Counted from the first letter of the stretch, positions 7,447 to 16,493 are shown. The stretch: 32,133 nucleotides of DNA from Edaphovirga cremea (GCF_003332275.1 NZ_QOVA01000031.1:1-32133), one strand, 5' to 3'. The notes: generated from the letters alone by a model not told the origin. Program-made: numbers and translations.

Positions 7447-8493
7447 TCAAGCACCATTCGCCCCCAATTCCTCAATCAACGGTAACACCACCTTTACCAC
7501 ATCCCGTGAGCGCTTCACGATCCTCCCCGGTAGGGCGCGATCAAGATAATTCATATTATCGATCTGACTCTGATGCCAACTGCTGCCCTGCGGGAATCGG
7601 GGGCTGATTTTCCGTTGTTGGTAACCATCCTTCTTACCCAACGTCCAATTGGTAGCCTCAATAGACAACACCGGAATATGCGCATTATCGAATGCGACCA
7701 GATCGGAACAACATCCCGTCCCCTGCGGATAACTCGGGTTGCTTCCGGGATTGGTCGCAGCGGGGATGCCATAACGCCGGGCAATATCCAATGCGCGATC
7801 GCGGGTCTTCTTCGCCACTTGCGGCGGCGTATGCAGGCCGCTGTTGAAATAGAGCTTATCGCCCGTCACCAGACTGTCGAGATTGATCACCAGCAGCGTG
7901 TTTTTCTTCTCTTCTTCACTCATACGCTGCACGTAATCCTCGGAACCTTTGTTACCGATCTCTTCGGCACTCATGGCGACAAAACGCAAACTATAACGCG
8001 TGGGAATGCGGCTCATCCGCTCGGCCAGTTCGAGCATTACACCAACGCCAGACGCGTTATCATCCACGCCCTGCAACGTTAATCCCCCCAGATTGTGGTC
8101 AACATCGGTATCGCTTTGCGGCGTATAGGTATCAAAATGCGCGACCACAATAATCTGCTGGGGCGCACTGCCGTTGCGTGCGGCAATCACCGAAGTCGCG
8201 CTGACATTATGCCAATCCTGCTTGCCGTCCTTGCTGGTGTAGATAAAACGGGTATTGAAGGCGCGCAGATTGCTCTGGTAGCCCATCTCATTAAAACGTT
8301 GGTGGAGATAATCCGCAGCCATCAATTCTGCCGGACTGCCCGCCATGCGACCGGGAAAATAAGTGGCGATATGGCGGGTTTGTTGATCGGCAATCTGCCC
8401 CAAAGGAACCGAATGTGTCGCTGCATACAGTGAAAACGCACTGCCAAGGCTCAATGCAAGCACAGCCTGAGTCAGGCGAAGAGGGGAAAACAT
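7447..8493 (-). CDS. iap: Aminopeptidase Iap, M28 family (alkaline phosphatase isozyme conversion)
   Basis: The product (348 residues from the chosen start) is a secreted zinc aminopeptidase of the M28 family. In E. coli Iap removes the N-terminal arginine of alkaline phosphatase. The ATG at 8493 gives MFSPLRLTQAVLALSLGSAFSLYA, a normal signal peptide, with AAGGAC nine bases upstream. The longer frame, starting at 8583, would put 30 polar residues before it and is unlikely. Metal-binding blocks are visible in order: VVAHFDTYTP, LQGVDDNASG, MSAEEIG, VINLDSL and a late SWHQSQIDN histidine. Strings such as QTRHIATYFPGRMAGSPAE, KKNTLLVINLD, YPQGTGCCSD and EATNWTLGKKDGYQQR match the E. coli protein closely. 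It lies beside the cys operon, as in E. coli, and is transcribed away from it. Confidence 0.93.
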   Translation of the reverse strand: MFSPLRLTQAVLALSLGSAFSLYAATHSVPLGQIADQQTRHIATYFPGRMAGSPAELMAADYLHQRFNEMGYQSNLRAFNTRFIYTSKDGKQDWHNVSATSVIAARNGSAPQQIIVVAHFDTYTPQSDTDVDHNLGGLTLQGVDDNASGVGVMLELAERMSRIPTRYSLRFVAMSAEEIGNKGSEDYVQRMSEEEKKNTLLVINLDSLVTGDKLYFNSGLHTPPQVAKKTRDRALDIARRYGIPAATNPGSNPSYPQGTGCCSDLVAFDNAHIPVLSIEATNWTLGKKDGYQQRKISPRFPQGSSWHQSQIDNMNYLDRALPGRIVKRSRDVVKVVLPLIEELGANGA

Positions 8494-8800
8494 AACCGAA
8501 ATGTCCTTGTAGGATGAACGGCATGACCAGTTCATCGTGTTACCAGAAAGCTGAGGCCAATGGTGCCTAGTATGAAGCTGCAAAAGAGATTAGACAATTT
8601 CTCCTGTTCTGAAACCAGCGGCTAAAAATGGACAGCGAAATAGCGGATTTATCTTGAAAATTCGGCAGCAAATGTCCTGTGAGGCGCTGAATCCGGCCTA
8701 TATTCCATTGTGGAACTAATCATTCCTTTTAGTCATTTCATGCTCTAAATAGCACCCCGTATAGTCGGCATATACATTTTTTAGATTATTAAAGGCTGTT
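8494..8800. promoter_or_regulatory. Divergent iap-cysG control region
   Basis: These 307 bases separate two divergent genes and must hold both promoters. For cysG a TATAGT hexamer at 8760-8765 is a fair -10, with only a poor -35 (TTCATG at 8737-8742). This fits an activator-dependent promoter such as those driven by CysB in sulfate genes. CysB sites are too degenerate to place by eye, so control by CysB is an inference from gene content. Confidence 0.4.
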
Positions 8801-10219
8801 GTGGACTATCTACCGATTTTTGCCGATCTAAAACAGCGTCCGGTTCTGGTCGTTGGCGGCGGAGAAGTGGCGTCGCGCAAAATAGATCTTCTCCGGCGCG
8901 CAGGTGCTGAGATTCGGATAGTTGCGCAAACGCTCCATCCCGAACTCCTCCATTTATATCACCAGCAGCAAGTGACCTGGTTGGCGCAGGTTTTCGAGCC
9001 GCAGCAACTTGGTGATGTGTTTCTGGTGATCGCGGCCACCGATGACAGCGCGCTGAATGCCGTTGTTTTTGACGAGGCGAATCGGCGTCATCGGTTGGTC
9101 AATGTGGTTGACGACCAGCCGAAATGCTCCTTTATTTTTCCGTCGATTGTCGATCGTTCCCCGCTGGTGGTGGCGATCTCCTCGAGCGGTCAGGCACCTG
9201 TGCTGGCGCGCCTGCTGCGGGAAAAACTGGAGGCTTTATTGCCAGCCAGCCTCGGCAAAATGGCTGACATCGCCGGATCGTGGCGTGGACGGGTCAAAGA
9301 ACATCTCTCGTCGATGAGTGAACGCCGTCGCTTCTGGGAAAAAGCCTTCGGTGGGCGATTCGCGGCAGAAGTGGAGGCCGGACAATGGCAACAGGCCGAG
9401 CAGACACTGGCCGCCTCGTTAACCGGGCATCAGCAGGATGGCGGTCAGGTCACGCTGGTCGGTGCGGGACCGGGGGATGCAGGTTTGCTCACCCTACGCG
9501 GTTTGCAGGTCATGCAGCAGGCGGATGTGGTGCTTTACGATCATCTGGTCAGTGACGAAATTCTCGATCTGGTACGCCGTGATGCAGAACGAATCTGCGT
9601 CGGCAAGCGTGCCGGTTCGCACTCCGTGGCGCAGGAAGAGACCAACCGTATGCTGGTTGACCTGGCGCAGCAGGGTAAACGCGTGGTGCGGCTCAAAGGG
9701 GGCGATCCCTTCATCTTTGGTCGCGGGGGTGAAGAGTTGCAGGCCGTATCGGCTGCGGGTATTCCCTTTCAGGTGGTGCCAGGTGTAACGGCAGCCGCCG
9801 GGGCAACGGCCTATGCGGGCATCCCGCTCACCCACCGTGATTACGCACAAAGCGTGCTGTTTATTACCGGCCATTGCCGCCCTGATGGCGATGCGCTGCA
9901 CTGGTCAACGCTGGCTCAGGGGCATCAGACGCTGGCGATCTATATGGGTGCGGTGAAAGCCGCAGAAATCAGTCAGCAACTGATTGCTCATGGACGGGCG
10001 GCAGAAACACCGGTGGCGGTGATTGGACGTGGTACACGGGCCGATCAGCAGGTACTCACCGGCACGCTGCAAGAACTTGAACAATTGGCACAACAGGCGC
10101 CATCACCTGCGTTACTGGTGATTGGCGAAGTTGTTACGCTTCACCAGCAACTCGCCTGGTTTGGGCATCAACTGCAGACTGACGGTTTCCAACGCCCGTC
10201 GGTCGTGAATTTGGCTTAA
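8801..10219 (+). CDS. cysG: Siroheme synthase (trifunctional CysG)
   Basis: This 472-residue enzyme makes siroheme, the cofactor of sulfite and nitrite reductases, from uroporphyrinogen III by two methylations, NAD-dependent oxidation and iron insertion. The N-terminal dehydrogenase/ferrochelatase half has the nucleotide loop [11 protein letters not shown] (about 17-27), the catalytic aspartate in NVVDD (104) and the serine in [16 protein letters not shown] (128). The methyltransferase half begins at [18 protein letters not shown] (about 217-234) and has [33 protein letters not shown] and [13 protein letters not shown]. The GTG start has AAAGG six bases upstream, and the product aligns with E. 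coli MDHLPIF from its first residue. It is slightly longer than E. coli CysG (457). Its position nine bases before cysD, rather than near nirB, ties it to sulfate assimilation, and a second cysG elsewhere in the genome is possible. Confidence 0.96.
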   Translation: MDYLPIFADLKQRPVLVVGGGEVASRKIDLLRRAGAEIRIVAQTLHPELLHLYHQQQVTWLAQVFEPQQLGDVFLVIAATDDSALNAVVFDEANRRHRLVNVVDDQPKCSFIFPSIVDRSPLVVAISSSGQAPVLARLLREKLEALLPASLGKMADIAGSWRGRVKEHLSSMSERRRFWEKAFGGRFAAEVEAGQWQQAEQTLAASLTGHQQDGGQVTLVGAGPGDAGLLTLRGLQVMQQADVVLYDHLVSDEILDLVRRDAERICVGKRAGSHSVAQEETNRMLVDLAQQGKRVVRLKGGDPFIFGRGGEELQAVSAAGIPFQVVPGVTAAAGATAYAGIPLTHRDYAQSVLFITGHCRPDGDALHWSTLAQGHQTLAIYMGAVKAAEISQQLIAHGRAAETPVAVIGRGTRADQQVLTGTLQELEQLAQQAPSPALLVIGEVVTLHQQLAWFGHQLQTDGFQRPSVVNLA

Positions 10220-10228
10220 GGATCTGTT

Positions 10229-11137
10229 ATGGACGAAAAACGACTCACTCATTTGCGGCAATTGGAAGCGGAGAGTATCCATATCATCCGTGAAGTGGCC
10301 GCTGAATTCGGTAACCCGGTGATGATGTATTCCATCGGCAAAGACTCCTCCGTGATGCTGCATCTGGCGCGTAAGGCCTTTTTCCCTGGGACGCTGCCAT
10401 TTCCGCTGTTGCACGTCGATACCGGGTGGAAATTCCGCGAAATGTACGAATTCCGTGATAAAACCGCCAAGGCCTACGGCTGCGAATTGCTGGTGCATAA
10501 AAACCCGGAAGGCGTGGCGATGGGTATCAACCCGTTTATTCACGGCAGCGCCAAGCACACTGACATCATGAAAACCGAAGGGCTGAAGCAGGCGCTGAAC
10601 AAGTATGGTTTTGATGCAGCCTTTGGCGGCGCGCGTCGTGATGAAGAAAAATCCCGTGCGAAAGAGCGTATTTACTCTTTCCGCGATCGCTTCCATCGCT
10701 GGGATCCGAAAAACCAGCGTCCTGAGCTGTGGCACAACTACAACGGCCAGATCAACAAGGGCGAAAGTATCCGCGTATTCCCGCTGTCGAACTGGACGGA
10801 ACTGGATATCTGGCAATATATCTATCTGGAAAATATCGATATTGTGCCGCTGTATCTGGCGAAAGAGCGTCCGGTGCTGGAGCGTGACGGTATGCTGCTG
10901 ATGGTAGATGACGATCGCATCGATCTGCAACCGGGTGAAATGATCGCCAAACGCATGGTGCGGTTCCGTACCCTGGGCTGCTGGCCGCTGACCGGTGCCG
11001 TGGAATCCGAGGCGCAAACGCTGCCGGAGATTATCGAAGAGATGCTGGTTTCAACTACCAGTGAACGTCAGGGCCGTGCCATCGACCGCGATCAGGCGGG
11101 TTCGATGGAGCTTAAAAAGCGTCAAGGGTATTTCTGA
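10229..11137 (+). CDS. cysD: Sulfate adenylyltransferase subunit 2 (CysD)
   Basis: CysD is the catalytic subunit of ATP sulfurylase, forming adenosine 5'-phosphosulfate (APS) from ATP and sulfate in the cytoplasm; it works with the GTPase CysN. The 302-residue product has the PP-loop [10 protein letters not shown] (35-44) of the ATP pyrophosphatase fold, then [33 protein letters not shown] and [15 protein letters not shown], all conserved in the family. Length equals that of the E. coli protein. An AAGGATC ribosome site lies six bases before ATG. The gene follows cysG by nine bases and precedes cysN by ten, so the three genes are almost certainly one transcript. Confidence 0.97.
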   Translation: MDEKRLTHLRQLEAESIHIIREVAAEFGNPVMMYSIGKDSSVMLHLARKAFFPGTLPFPLLHVDTGWKFREMYEFRDKTAKAYGCELLVHKNPEGVAMGINPFIHGSAKHTDIMKTEGLKQALNKYGFDAAFGGARRDEEKSRAKERIYSFRDRFHRWDPKNQRPELWHNYNGQINKGESIRVFPLSNWTELDIWQYIYLENIDIVPLYLAKERPVLERDGMLLMVDDDRIDLQPGEMIAKRMVRFRTLGCWPLTGAVESEAQTLPEIIEEMLVSTTSERQGRAIDRDQAGSMELKKRQGYF

Positions 11138-11147
11138 GGAGCCACCA

Positions 11148-12590
11148 ATGAGTATTGCTTTAAAAAACAGTGCGATTGCCCAACAGATCGCAGAACAGGG
11201 TGGGGTCGAAGAGTATCTCAAGGCACAGCAGCACAAAAGCCTGCTGCGCTTTCTGACCTGCGGCAGCGTTGATGACGGCAAAAGTACCCTGATTGGACGC
11301 CTGTTGCACGACACCCGGCAGATTTATGAAGATCAACTGACCTCACTGCACAGCGACAGCAAACGGCACGGCACGCAGGGTGAAAAACTCGATCTGGCCT
11401 TGCTGGTGGATGGATTGCAGGCGGAGCGCGAACAGGGCATCACCATTGATGTGGCGTACCGCTATTTCTCCACCGAAAAACGTAAATTTATCATTGCTGA
11501 TACCCCCGGGCATGAGCAGTACACGCGCAATATGGCGACCGGTGCGTCGACCTGCGATCTGGCGATCCTGTTGATCGATGCCCGTAAAGGGGTGCTCGAT
11601 CAGACCCGCCGCCACAGCTTCATCGCGACGCTGCTGGGGATCCGTCATCTGGTTGTGGCCGTCAATAAAATGGATCTGGTGTCCTACAGTGAAACCGTTT
11701 TCGAACAGTTCAAACAGGACTACCTGACATTCGCCGAGCAGTTGCCGACCGATCTCGACATCAAATTTGTCCCGCTATCCGCGCTGGAAGGCGATAACGT
11801 GGCGACGCCAAGCACGACGATGGATTGGTATACCGGCCCGACGCTGCTGGAAGTGCTGGAAACCGTCAATGTGATCAGCGTGAGCGAACAGCAACCGCTG
11901 CGCTTCCCGGTGCAATACGTAAACCGTCCGAATCTCGACTTCCGCGGTTACGCCGGTACGCTCTCCTCCGGTGTGGTGCGCGTTGGGCAGAAGATCAAGG
12001 TTCTGCCGTCAGGCGTTGAATCGACGGTCGCCCGCATTGTGACCTTCGATGGCGATTTGCAGGAAGCCTGGTCCGGTGAAGCGATTACGCTGGTATTGAA
12101 AGATGAAATTGATATCAGCCGGGGTGATTTGCTGGTCGATGCCGCTGAGACGGTGAAATCGGTCAATCATGCGTTGGTGGACGTTGTATGGATGGCCGAG
12201 CAGCCGCTGGTGCCGGGCCAAAGCTACGACATCAAAATCGCTGGAAAAAAGGTGCGTGCCCGGGTGGAAAACATTCAGTATCAGGTTGAGATCAATTCGC
12301 TGACCCAGCGTATTGTTGACAGTCTGCCGCTCAATGGTATTGGTCTGGTGGAACTGGCCTTCGACGAACCTTTGGTGCTGGACAATTATCAGAGCAACGC
12401 GGTGACTGGCGGCATGATCTTTATCGATCGCCTGACCAACGTGACCGTCGGTGCCGGTCTGGTGCGTGAAGCGCTGGAAACCGTGTATGAAGAGCCGGGC
12501 GCATTCAGTGCGTTTGAGCTGGAGTTGAATGCGCTGGTCCGCCGCCATTTCCCGCATTGGGGTGCGCGCGATCTGCTGGGTGGTAAATAA
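11148..12590 (+). CDS. cysN: Sulfate adenylyltransferase subunit 1, GTPase (CysN)
   Basis: CysN hydrolyses GTP to drive APS formation by CysD. The ATG at 11148 follows GAGGAG and gives 480 residues beginning [14 protein letters not shown]. The 51-codon longer frame overlaps cysD and is not used. GTPase motifs are clear: GSVDDGKST (39-47), DTPGHEQY (118-125) and NKMD (173-176). After the G domain come two beta-barrel domains like those of elongation factor Tu ([31 protein letters not shown] and [27 protein letters not shown]). The length is close to the 475 residues of E. coli CysN. The APS kinase is a separate gene here, as in other enterobacteria, not a CysNC fusion. Confidence 0.97.
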   Translation: MSIALKNSAIAQQIAEQGGVEEYLKAQQHKSLLRFLTCGSVDDGKSTLIGRLLHDTRQIYEDQLTSLHSDSKRHGTQGEKLDLALLVDGLQAEREQGITIDVAYRYFSTEKRKFIIADTPGHEQYTRNMATGASTCDLAILLIDARKGVLDQTRRHSFIATLLGIRHLVVAVNKMDLVSYSETVFEQFKQDYLTFAEQLPTDLDIKFVPLSALEGDNVATPSTTMDWYTGPTLLEVLETVNVISVSEQQPLRFPVQYVNRPNLDFRGYAGTLSSGVVRVGQKIKVLPSGVESTVARIVTFDGDLQEAWSGEAITLVLKDEIDISRGDLLVDAAETVKSVNHALVDVVWMAEQPLVPGQSYDIKIAGKKVRARVENIQYQVEINSLTQRIVDSLPLNGIGLVELAFDEPLVLDNYQSNAVTGGMIFIDRLTNVTVGAGLVREALETVYEEPGAFSAFELELNALVRRHFPHWGARDLLGGK

Positions 12591-12592
12591 TT

Positions 12593-13198
12593 GTGACGCA
12601 AGAGAACGAGAATATCGTTTGGCATCCGCACGCTATCGCGCGTGCGGATCGCGAAAAACAGCACGGCCATCAGGGCGTGGTTCTGTGGTTTACCGGGCTG
12701 TCAGGCTCGGGTAAATCCACGGTGGCTGGCGCGCTGGAACAGGCGCTGCATGCCCATGGCGTCAGTACCTATCTGCTGGATGGCGATAATGTTCGTCACG
12801 GCCTGTGCCGCGATCTGGGTTTTACCGAAAATGACCGGCGTGAGAATATCCGCCGGGTCGGTGAAGTCGCCAAACTGATGGTGGACGCGGGTCTGGTGGT
12901 CTTGACCGCATTTATCTCCCCTCATCGGGCGGAGCGGCAGATGGTGCGCGATATGCTGGCAGCGGGGCAATTCATTGAAGTCTTTGTGGATACGCCGCTC
13001 GAAATTTGCGAAGTACGTGATCCTAAAGGGTTATATAAGAAAGCGCGTTCCGGAGAACTGAAAAACTTTACCGGTATCGACTCTGTTTATGAAAGTCCGC
13101 AAGCCGCAGACATTCACCTGAATGGAGAACAATTGGTAACAAATTTGATTGAACAATTGTTAGACGTATTACGCCACCGCGTTATTATCAATTCCTGA
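12593..13198 (+). CDS. cysC: Adenylylsulfate kinase (CysC)
   Basis: CysC phosphorylates APS to PAPS, the substrate of PAPS reductase. The 201-residue protein has the same length as in E. coli. It shows the P-loop GLSGSGKST (35-43), [43 protein letters not shown] with the serine (109) that is phosphorylated in the family, and [25 protein letters not shown]. It starts with GTG only two bases after the cysN stop codon, which suggests translational coupling. It is the last sulfate gene of the operon, and ygbE follows after 61 bases. Confidence 0.97.
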   Translation: MTQENENIVWHPHAIARADREKQHGHQGVVLWFTGLSGSGKSTVAGALEQALHAHGVSTYLLDGDNVRHGLCRDLGFTENDRRENIRRVGEVAKLMVDAGLVVLTAFISPHRAERQMVRDMLAAGQFIEVFVDTPLEICEVRDPKGLYKKARSGELKNFTGIDSVYESPQAADIHLNGEQLVTNLIEQLLDVLRHRVIINS

Positions 13199-13259
13199 AT
13201 ATTAGAAGGCAAAACGCCTCAGAGCGTGCCGGTAAAACTGAATTAACAGGGATTCCAAA

Positions 13260-13595
13260 ATGCAGAACATTAGCCCGATTCCGCTTGAACAAAGCAGGCC
13301 CGACAATCCCGCACGGGAAAAAGAAGAACCTTCCTACTCTTTTTTGGGCGGGGTGGCGGGTTTCTTTTGCTACTGGTTGGCTTTCTCGATTCCTTTCTTG
13401 ATTTATGGCTCCAATACCCTCTTTTTTCTGCTCTACACCTGGCCCTTTTTCCTCGCGCTGATGCCGGTTTCGGTCGTGATTGGCATCACATTGAGCATGT
13501 TAATGCGGGGAAATATCTGGCTGACCCTGTTGACCACGGCGTTGGTAGTTATCTGCTTGTTCTGGATGGTGTTCTCGTTCCTGACGGGTTGGTAG
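13260..13595 (+). CDS. ygbE: Inner membrane protein YgbE (DUF3561)
   Basis: The 111-residue protein has a polar N-terminus of about 25 residues, then three hydrophobic segments (about 28-48, 53-76 and 85-110) rich in F, W and L, so it should sit in the inner membrane. It matches the DUF3561/YgbE family in size, in its SFLGGVAGFFCYWLAFSIPF opening and in its place directly behind cysC. Its function is unknown. The start is preceded by AGGGA. It may be read through from the cys operon because no terminator is visible between 13199 and 13259. Confidence 0.85.
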   Translation: MQNISPIPLEQSRPDNPAREKEEPSYSFLGGVAGFFCYWLAFSIPFLIYGSNTLFFLLYTWPFFLALMPVSVVIGITLSMLMRGNIWLTLLTTALVVICLFWMVFSFLTGW

Positions 13596-13606
13596 AAACC
13601 CTTGCA

Positions 13607-13625
13607 GCCCGCTGCGTGAGCGGGC
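13607..13625. terminator. Hairpin between convergent ygbE and ABC ATPase genes
   Basis: GCCCGC (13607-13612) and GCGGGC (13620-13625) form a 6-bp GC stem around a 7-base loop, placed between two converging genes. Neither side has a good U-run, so it is at best a weak or factor-assisted terminator. Confidence 0.4.
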
Positions 13626-13640
13626 GTCAGTCTGACAGGG

Positions 13641-14363
13641 CTAGAGCACTTTGCTGAGGAATTCGCGGGTACGCGGGTTCTGCGGCGCAGTAAAAATCTG
13701 CTCCGGTGTCCCTTCTTCCTGAATCACCCCCTGATCGATAAAGATCACCCGATCCGCCACTTCGCGGGCAAAGGCCATTTCATGGGTGACAATCACCATG
13801 GTCATGCCTTCCTGCGCCAGCGCTTTCATGACCGCCAGCACTTCTCCCACCAATTCGGGATCCAGCGCTGAGGTGGGTTCATCAAACAGCATGATCGCCG
13901 GTTCCATCGCCAGCGCACGGGCAATGGCGACACGCTGTTGCTGACCGCCTGAAAGGCTGTTTGGCCAGGCATCGATCTTGTCCTGCAGCCCTACTTTCTG
14001 TAGCAGCTTCTCAGCGCGTTCCACGGCCTGCGCCTTGGATAATTTCTTCACGCCAATCGGTGCCATGGTCAGATTTTCCAGCACGGTCATGTGCGGGAAC
14101 AGATTGAATCTCTGAAACACCATACCCACGCTTTCACGCGTGCGGTTCAGATCGGTCTTGGGATCGTGGATGGCAAAGCCATTGACGGTGATCTCACCGC
14201 CCGACAGCGTTTCCAGCGCATTTATACAGCGCAGGAAAGTGCTCTTGCCGGAACCGGATGGACCAATTACACAGATCACTTCCTGCGGCGCGATCTCACA
14301 CGAGATGCCGCGCAGGACATGGGTTTCACCGAACTGTTTTTGCAAATTATGAACGCGAATCAC
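13641..14363 (-). CDS. Polar amino acid ABC transporter, ATP-binding protein (GlnQ/ArtP type)
   Basis: This 240-residue ATPase powers uptake of an amino acid through the permease encoded just upstream. It has Walker [10 protein letters not shown] (34-42), the Q-loop [10 protein letters not shown], the signature LSGGQQQR (137-144), Walker B with [12 protein letters not shown] (159-170) and the H-loop VTHEM. The [18 protein letters not shown] region and overall length place it in the polar amino-acid group (GlnQ, HisP, ArtP, GltL). The 5' end overlaps the permease gene by 17 bases, which means tight coupling. The substrate is not fixed by this subunit; the ArgR-like control region upstream of the binding protein hints at arginine or another basic amino acid. 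Confidence 0.93.
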   Translation of the reverse strand: MIRVHNLQKQFGETHVLRGISCEIAPQEVICVIGPSGSGKSTFLRCINALETLSGGEITVNGFAIHDPKTDLNRTRESVGMVFQRFNLFPHMTVLENLTMAPIGVKKLSKAQAVERAEKLLQKVGLQDKIDAWPNSLSGGQQQRVAIARALAMEPAIMLFDEPTSALDPELVGEVLAVMKALAQEGMTMVIVTHEMAFAREVADRVIFIDQGVIQEEGTPEQIFTAPQNPRTREFLSKVL

Positions 14364-15114
14364 TTTTACCGAACCTCTTTTCCATATGTTGCACCAACAG
14401 CGAAAGCAGGAAGGTGATGACCCAATAGACCAGCGAAATCGTCAGGTAGGGTTCCCAGTAGGTGGCATACGCCCCGGACACGGTACGCGCGGCATACGCC
14501 AGATCGGCCAGCCCGATCGCGGAAGCCAGCGACGAGTCTTTTACAATCGCGATCGCATTATTGCCCAGCGGCGGCAGCATGCGGCGGAATGCCTGCGGCA
14601 GAATCACTTTGCGCATCGTGCGGCCATAACTCATGCCCAGCGAGCGCGACGCTTCCATCTGACCGCGATCGATCGACTGAATACCCGCGCGGAAGATTTC
14701 CGAGACATAGGCACCGGCATTCAACGTAATCGCCACAATACATGACAGGAATGCGCCGTAGTCGGAACGCAGCATGCGGGCAAAATCAGAAGACATAATA
14801 TTGCTGGTAACCAGTATGCCATCGCGAGGATTGATAAACAGCGGCACCAGCGCAAAGTGAACCACCATGATCTGCACGAACAATGGTGTTCCCCGGAAGG
14901 CGCTGATATAGATGCGCACCGGCCATTGCACCCCGTAATGCAATATGTATTTCCACGGACCATGCGGAGCCTGCGCCAAACGGCCCAGTCCCAGGGTCAA
15001 TCCCCAGGTAGTGCCGAGAATGACGCAAATGAGGGTACATTTTATGGTCATCAAGGCGCCGTCCATGAAGAGGGGGGCGTATTCCTCGATTATCTCCCAA
15101 CGAAATCCTGACAC
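14347..15114 (-). CDS. Polar amino acid ABC transporter, permease (HisM/GlnP type)
   Basis: The product is an inner-membrane permease (255 residues) with about five hydrophobic segments and the coupling loop [32 protein letters not shown] that contacts the ATPase. The start is set at the GTG at 15114 because AAGGA lies six bases before it and the protein then begins [28 protein letters not shown], as expected for the family. The longer frame to 15183 would add 23 residues (MRARSAFNM...) that come from the left arm of the palindromic insertion at 15155-15240, so it is probably spurious. The gene is separated from its binding protein by a terminator and this insertion. Confidence 0.9.
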   Translation of the reverse strand: MSGFRWEIIEEYAPLFMDGALMTIKCTLICVILGTTWGLTLGLGRLAQAPHGPWKYILHYGVQWPVRIYISAFRGTPLFVQIMVVHFALVPLFINPRDGILVTSNIMSSDFARMLRSDYGAFLSCIVAITLNAGAYVSEIFRAGIQSIDRGQMEASRSLGMSYGRTMRKVILPQAFRRMLPPLGNNAIAIVKDSSLASAIGLADLAYAARTVSGAYATYWEPYLTISLVYWVITFLLSLLVQHMEKRFGKSDSRS

Positions 15115-15154
15115 TTTTAATCCTTCTTGTATATTGCTCAGGCTACTGCGCGTC

Positions 15155-15240
15155 GTCATATTGAACGCGGAGCGTGCTCGCATTCCTCATGGACTTTATG
15201 TCCACTCCGGATGCTGTGCGCGCTCCGCGTTCAATATGAC
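15155..15240. mobile_element. Palindromic insertion (MITE/REP-like), 20-bp perfect arms
   Basis: The arms at 15155-15174 and 15221-15240 are perfect reverse complements over 20 bases (GTCATATTGAACGCGGAGCG). The inner part pairs again in places (GCAT/ATGC and TGGAC/GTCCA), so the 86 bases can fold into one long hairpin. It lies in the gap between the binding-protein and permease genes. No open frame for a transposase exists, so it would be a non-autonomous element. I do not recognise the family, and no clear target duplication is visible. Confidence 0.65.
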
Positions 15241-15326
15241 TTAGCTCGCTACGCCTGCCTGCCGAAAACCAATTCCGGTTACTGTGCGCTGTCCGCACCC
15301 AGACCAACTTAGCTCGCTACGCCTGC
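15239..15326 (+). repeat. Direct repeat ACTTAGCTCGCTACGCCTGC, two copies
   Basis: The same 20 bases occur at 15239-15258 and 15307-15326. The first copy overlaps the last two bases of the palindromic insertion. The 48 bases between them may be a duplicated or inserted piece. This suggests repeated insertion or slippage at this spot. Confidence 0.8.
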
Positions 15327-15340
15327 TTTCAACGGCTAAA

Positions 15341-15382
15341 AACCAAAACAAAATGCCAGACAGTAATCATCACTGTCTGGCA
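15341..15382 (-). terminator. Strong terminator behind the amino acid-binding protein gene
   Basis: On the minus strand TGCCAGACAGT and ACTGTCTGGCA make an 11-bp perfect stem around a 7-base loop, followed by TTTTGTTTTGGTT. It stands 14 bases behind the binding-protein stop codon. Partial read-through would give more binding protein than permease and ATPase, a common setup in periplasmic transporters. Confidence 0.88.
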
Positions 15383-15395
15383 TTGAATCGCGTCA

Positions 15396-16166
15396 TTACT
15401 CTGCGGGGAGAGTCGGGACGTTGGCGTCGAACCAGGTTTGGTAAATTTTGGCGTAGGTGCCGTCGGCGATGATTTTCTTCAGGCCGGAGTTGATTTTGTT
15501 GCGCAGTTCATCGTTGCCTTTGGCGACAGCGATACCAAAATATTGGCGCTCAAATTTGGCATCGTAGACCAGATTGAACTCTTTTTCCGGGTGGGTTTTG
15601 ATGTAGTACTTCACCACACCCACGTCGCCGACAGCAGCACTGATTCCGTCTTCATACAGCTCTTGCAGCATCAGGGGAGTGTTGTCGAAGCGTTTGATCG
15701 CCGTGCTGTTTTTACCGAGGACGTCAGACACTACTATATCACCGGTGCTGGAGTTCACAACGCCGACGTTTTTATCTTTCAACGCGGCAATGGAATCAAT
15801 CTTTGAACCTTTTGGCACCACAATGGATTGCTCAGCCGGGAAGTAAGGCGTAGAAAAATCAACCATCTGCTTGCGTTTGTCGGTGATGGTAATGCCGGAA
15901 ATAATGATGTCGCGATCGCCTGAACCCAGCGTGGCAAAAATGCCTTCCCATGGGGTATTGATCAGTTTGACGTTGAAATTTTCCGCCTTGGCGACGGCCT
16001 TGATAATGTCGATATCAAAACCTTCCAGTTGCTTTTGCGCGTTTTCAAACTCAAAAGGGCGATACGTACCGCCGGAACCCACAACATACGTTGGTTCTGC
16101 GGCTATGGCGCTGGCAGAAAAGGCGGCTGCAAAACATGTGCCGATCAGGAAAAGACGTTTAAACAT
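15396..16166 (-). CDS. Amino acid ABC transporter, periplasmic binding protein
   Basis: This 256-residue protein has a signal peptide (MFKRLFLIGTCFAAAFSASAIA, cut before AEPTYVVG) and the SBP family 3 fold. Characteristic segments are GTYRPFEFENAQKQLEGFDIDIIKAVAK, NTPWEGIFATLGSGDRDIIISGITITDKRKQMVDFSTPYF, GVVNSSTGDIV and AKGNDELRNKINSGLKKIIADGTYAKIYQTWF. Such proteins capture polar or basic amino acids in the periplasm for the permease. An AGGAGC ribosome site lies seven bases before ATG. Tandem ArgR-like boxes overlap the promoter, so arginine, ornithine or lysine are the likeliest ligands, but this is an inference and glutamine-type binding is not excluded. Confidence 0.92.
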   Translation of the reverse strand: MFKRLFLIGTCFAAAFSASAIAAEPTYVVGSGGTYRPFEFENAQKQLEGFDIDIIKAVAKAENFNVKLINTPWEGIFATLGSGDRDIIISGITITDKRKQMVDFSTPYFPAEQSIVVPKGSKIDSIAALKDKNVGVVNSSTGDIVVSDVLGKNSTAIKRFDNTPLMLQELYEDGISAAVGDVGVVKYYIKTHPEKEFNLVYDAKFERQYFGIAVAKGNDELRNKINSGLKKIIADGTYAKIYQTWFDANVPTLPAE

Positions 16167-16211
16167 AATAGCTCCTGGTAAAAAGTTGTTTGATTTTATT
16201 TATGCATTTTG

Positions 16212-16249
16212 TTTGCATAAAAATACACTTTTATGAATGGCGATTCAAC
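16212..16249 (-). promoter_or_regulatory. Promoter overlapped by two tandem ARG boxes
   Basis: On the minus strand TTGAAT (16248-16243) and TATTTT (16225-16220) are spaced by exactly 17 bases, a good sigma-70 promoter for the binding-protein gene. It is covered by two 18-bp boxes at 16212-16229 and 16232-16249. Their cores are TGCAT-aaaa-ATACA and TGAAT-ggcg-ATTCA, with centres 20 bp apart. The ArgR consensus is two TGAAT half-sites around four weak bases, in pairs separated by 2-3 bp. The second core is a perfect palindrome but has GGCG in the middle. The site predicts arginine-dependent repression. Confidence 0.6.
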
Positions 16250-16410
16250 AGGTGTGTTGCTGAGCTGGCTTGAATGGTGGTTAATATAAAAAATGGAAAT
16301 GGTTTTTAGTGAATAATTATACCGAATGGAAAAATTTTGGTGTTTTACGCTGCATAACAAATCTTCTGTAAAATAGCGGCCATTGCTGCTTGAGCACCAG
16401 GAGGAAAACG

Positions 16411-16493
16411 ATGGCTGAAACATGAGCGATGCAGAACATAGGGAAAGGAAAAATAAACCGCTCAATAATTACGTCTGGTGGGAAAGGCGATAA
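16411..16493 (+). other. Possible leader peptide plus coupled 23-residue small ORF
   Basis: A strong ribosome site (AGGAGG, 16399-16404) precedes ATG-GCT-GAA-ACA-TGA at 16411. The stop codon overlaps the next ATG (16422) in an ATGA junction. The second frame encodes MSDAEHRERKNKPLNNYVWW plus ERR and ends at 16493. A promoter-like TAAAAT lies at about 16369. The layout resembles translational coupling, but the peptide matches nothing I know. It could be a small membrane-independent protein, a decayed gene or chance. Confidence 0.3.

Noticed and set aside
8494-8583. Thirty extra codons before the Iap signal peptide
   Set aside because: They would bury the signal peptide, and the ATG at 8493 has an AAGGAC ribosome site and matches E. 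coli Iap.
10112-11017. 301-codon open frame opposite cysG/cysD
   Set aside because: It is a codon-bias shadow of cysD with no recognisable motif.
15115-15183. Longer N-terminus of the ABC permease
   Set aside because: The extra codons come from the palindromic insertion, and a good ribosome site stands before the GTG at 15114.
16196-16465. 89-codon minus-strand frame upstream of the binding-protein gene
   Set aside because: It covers the promoter and ARG boxes, is AT-rich low-complexity and has no homology I can recognise.
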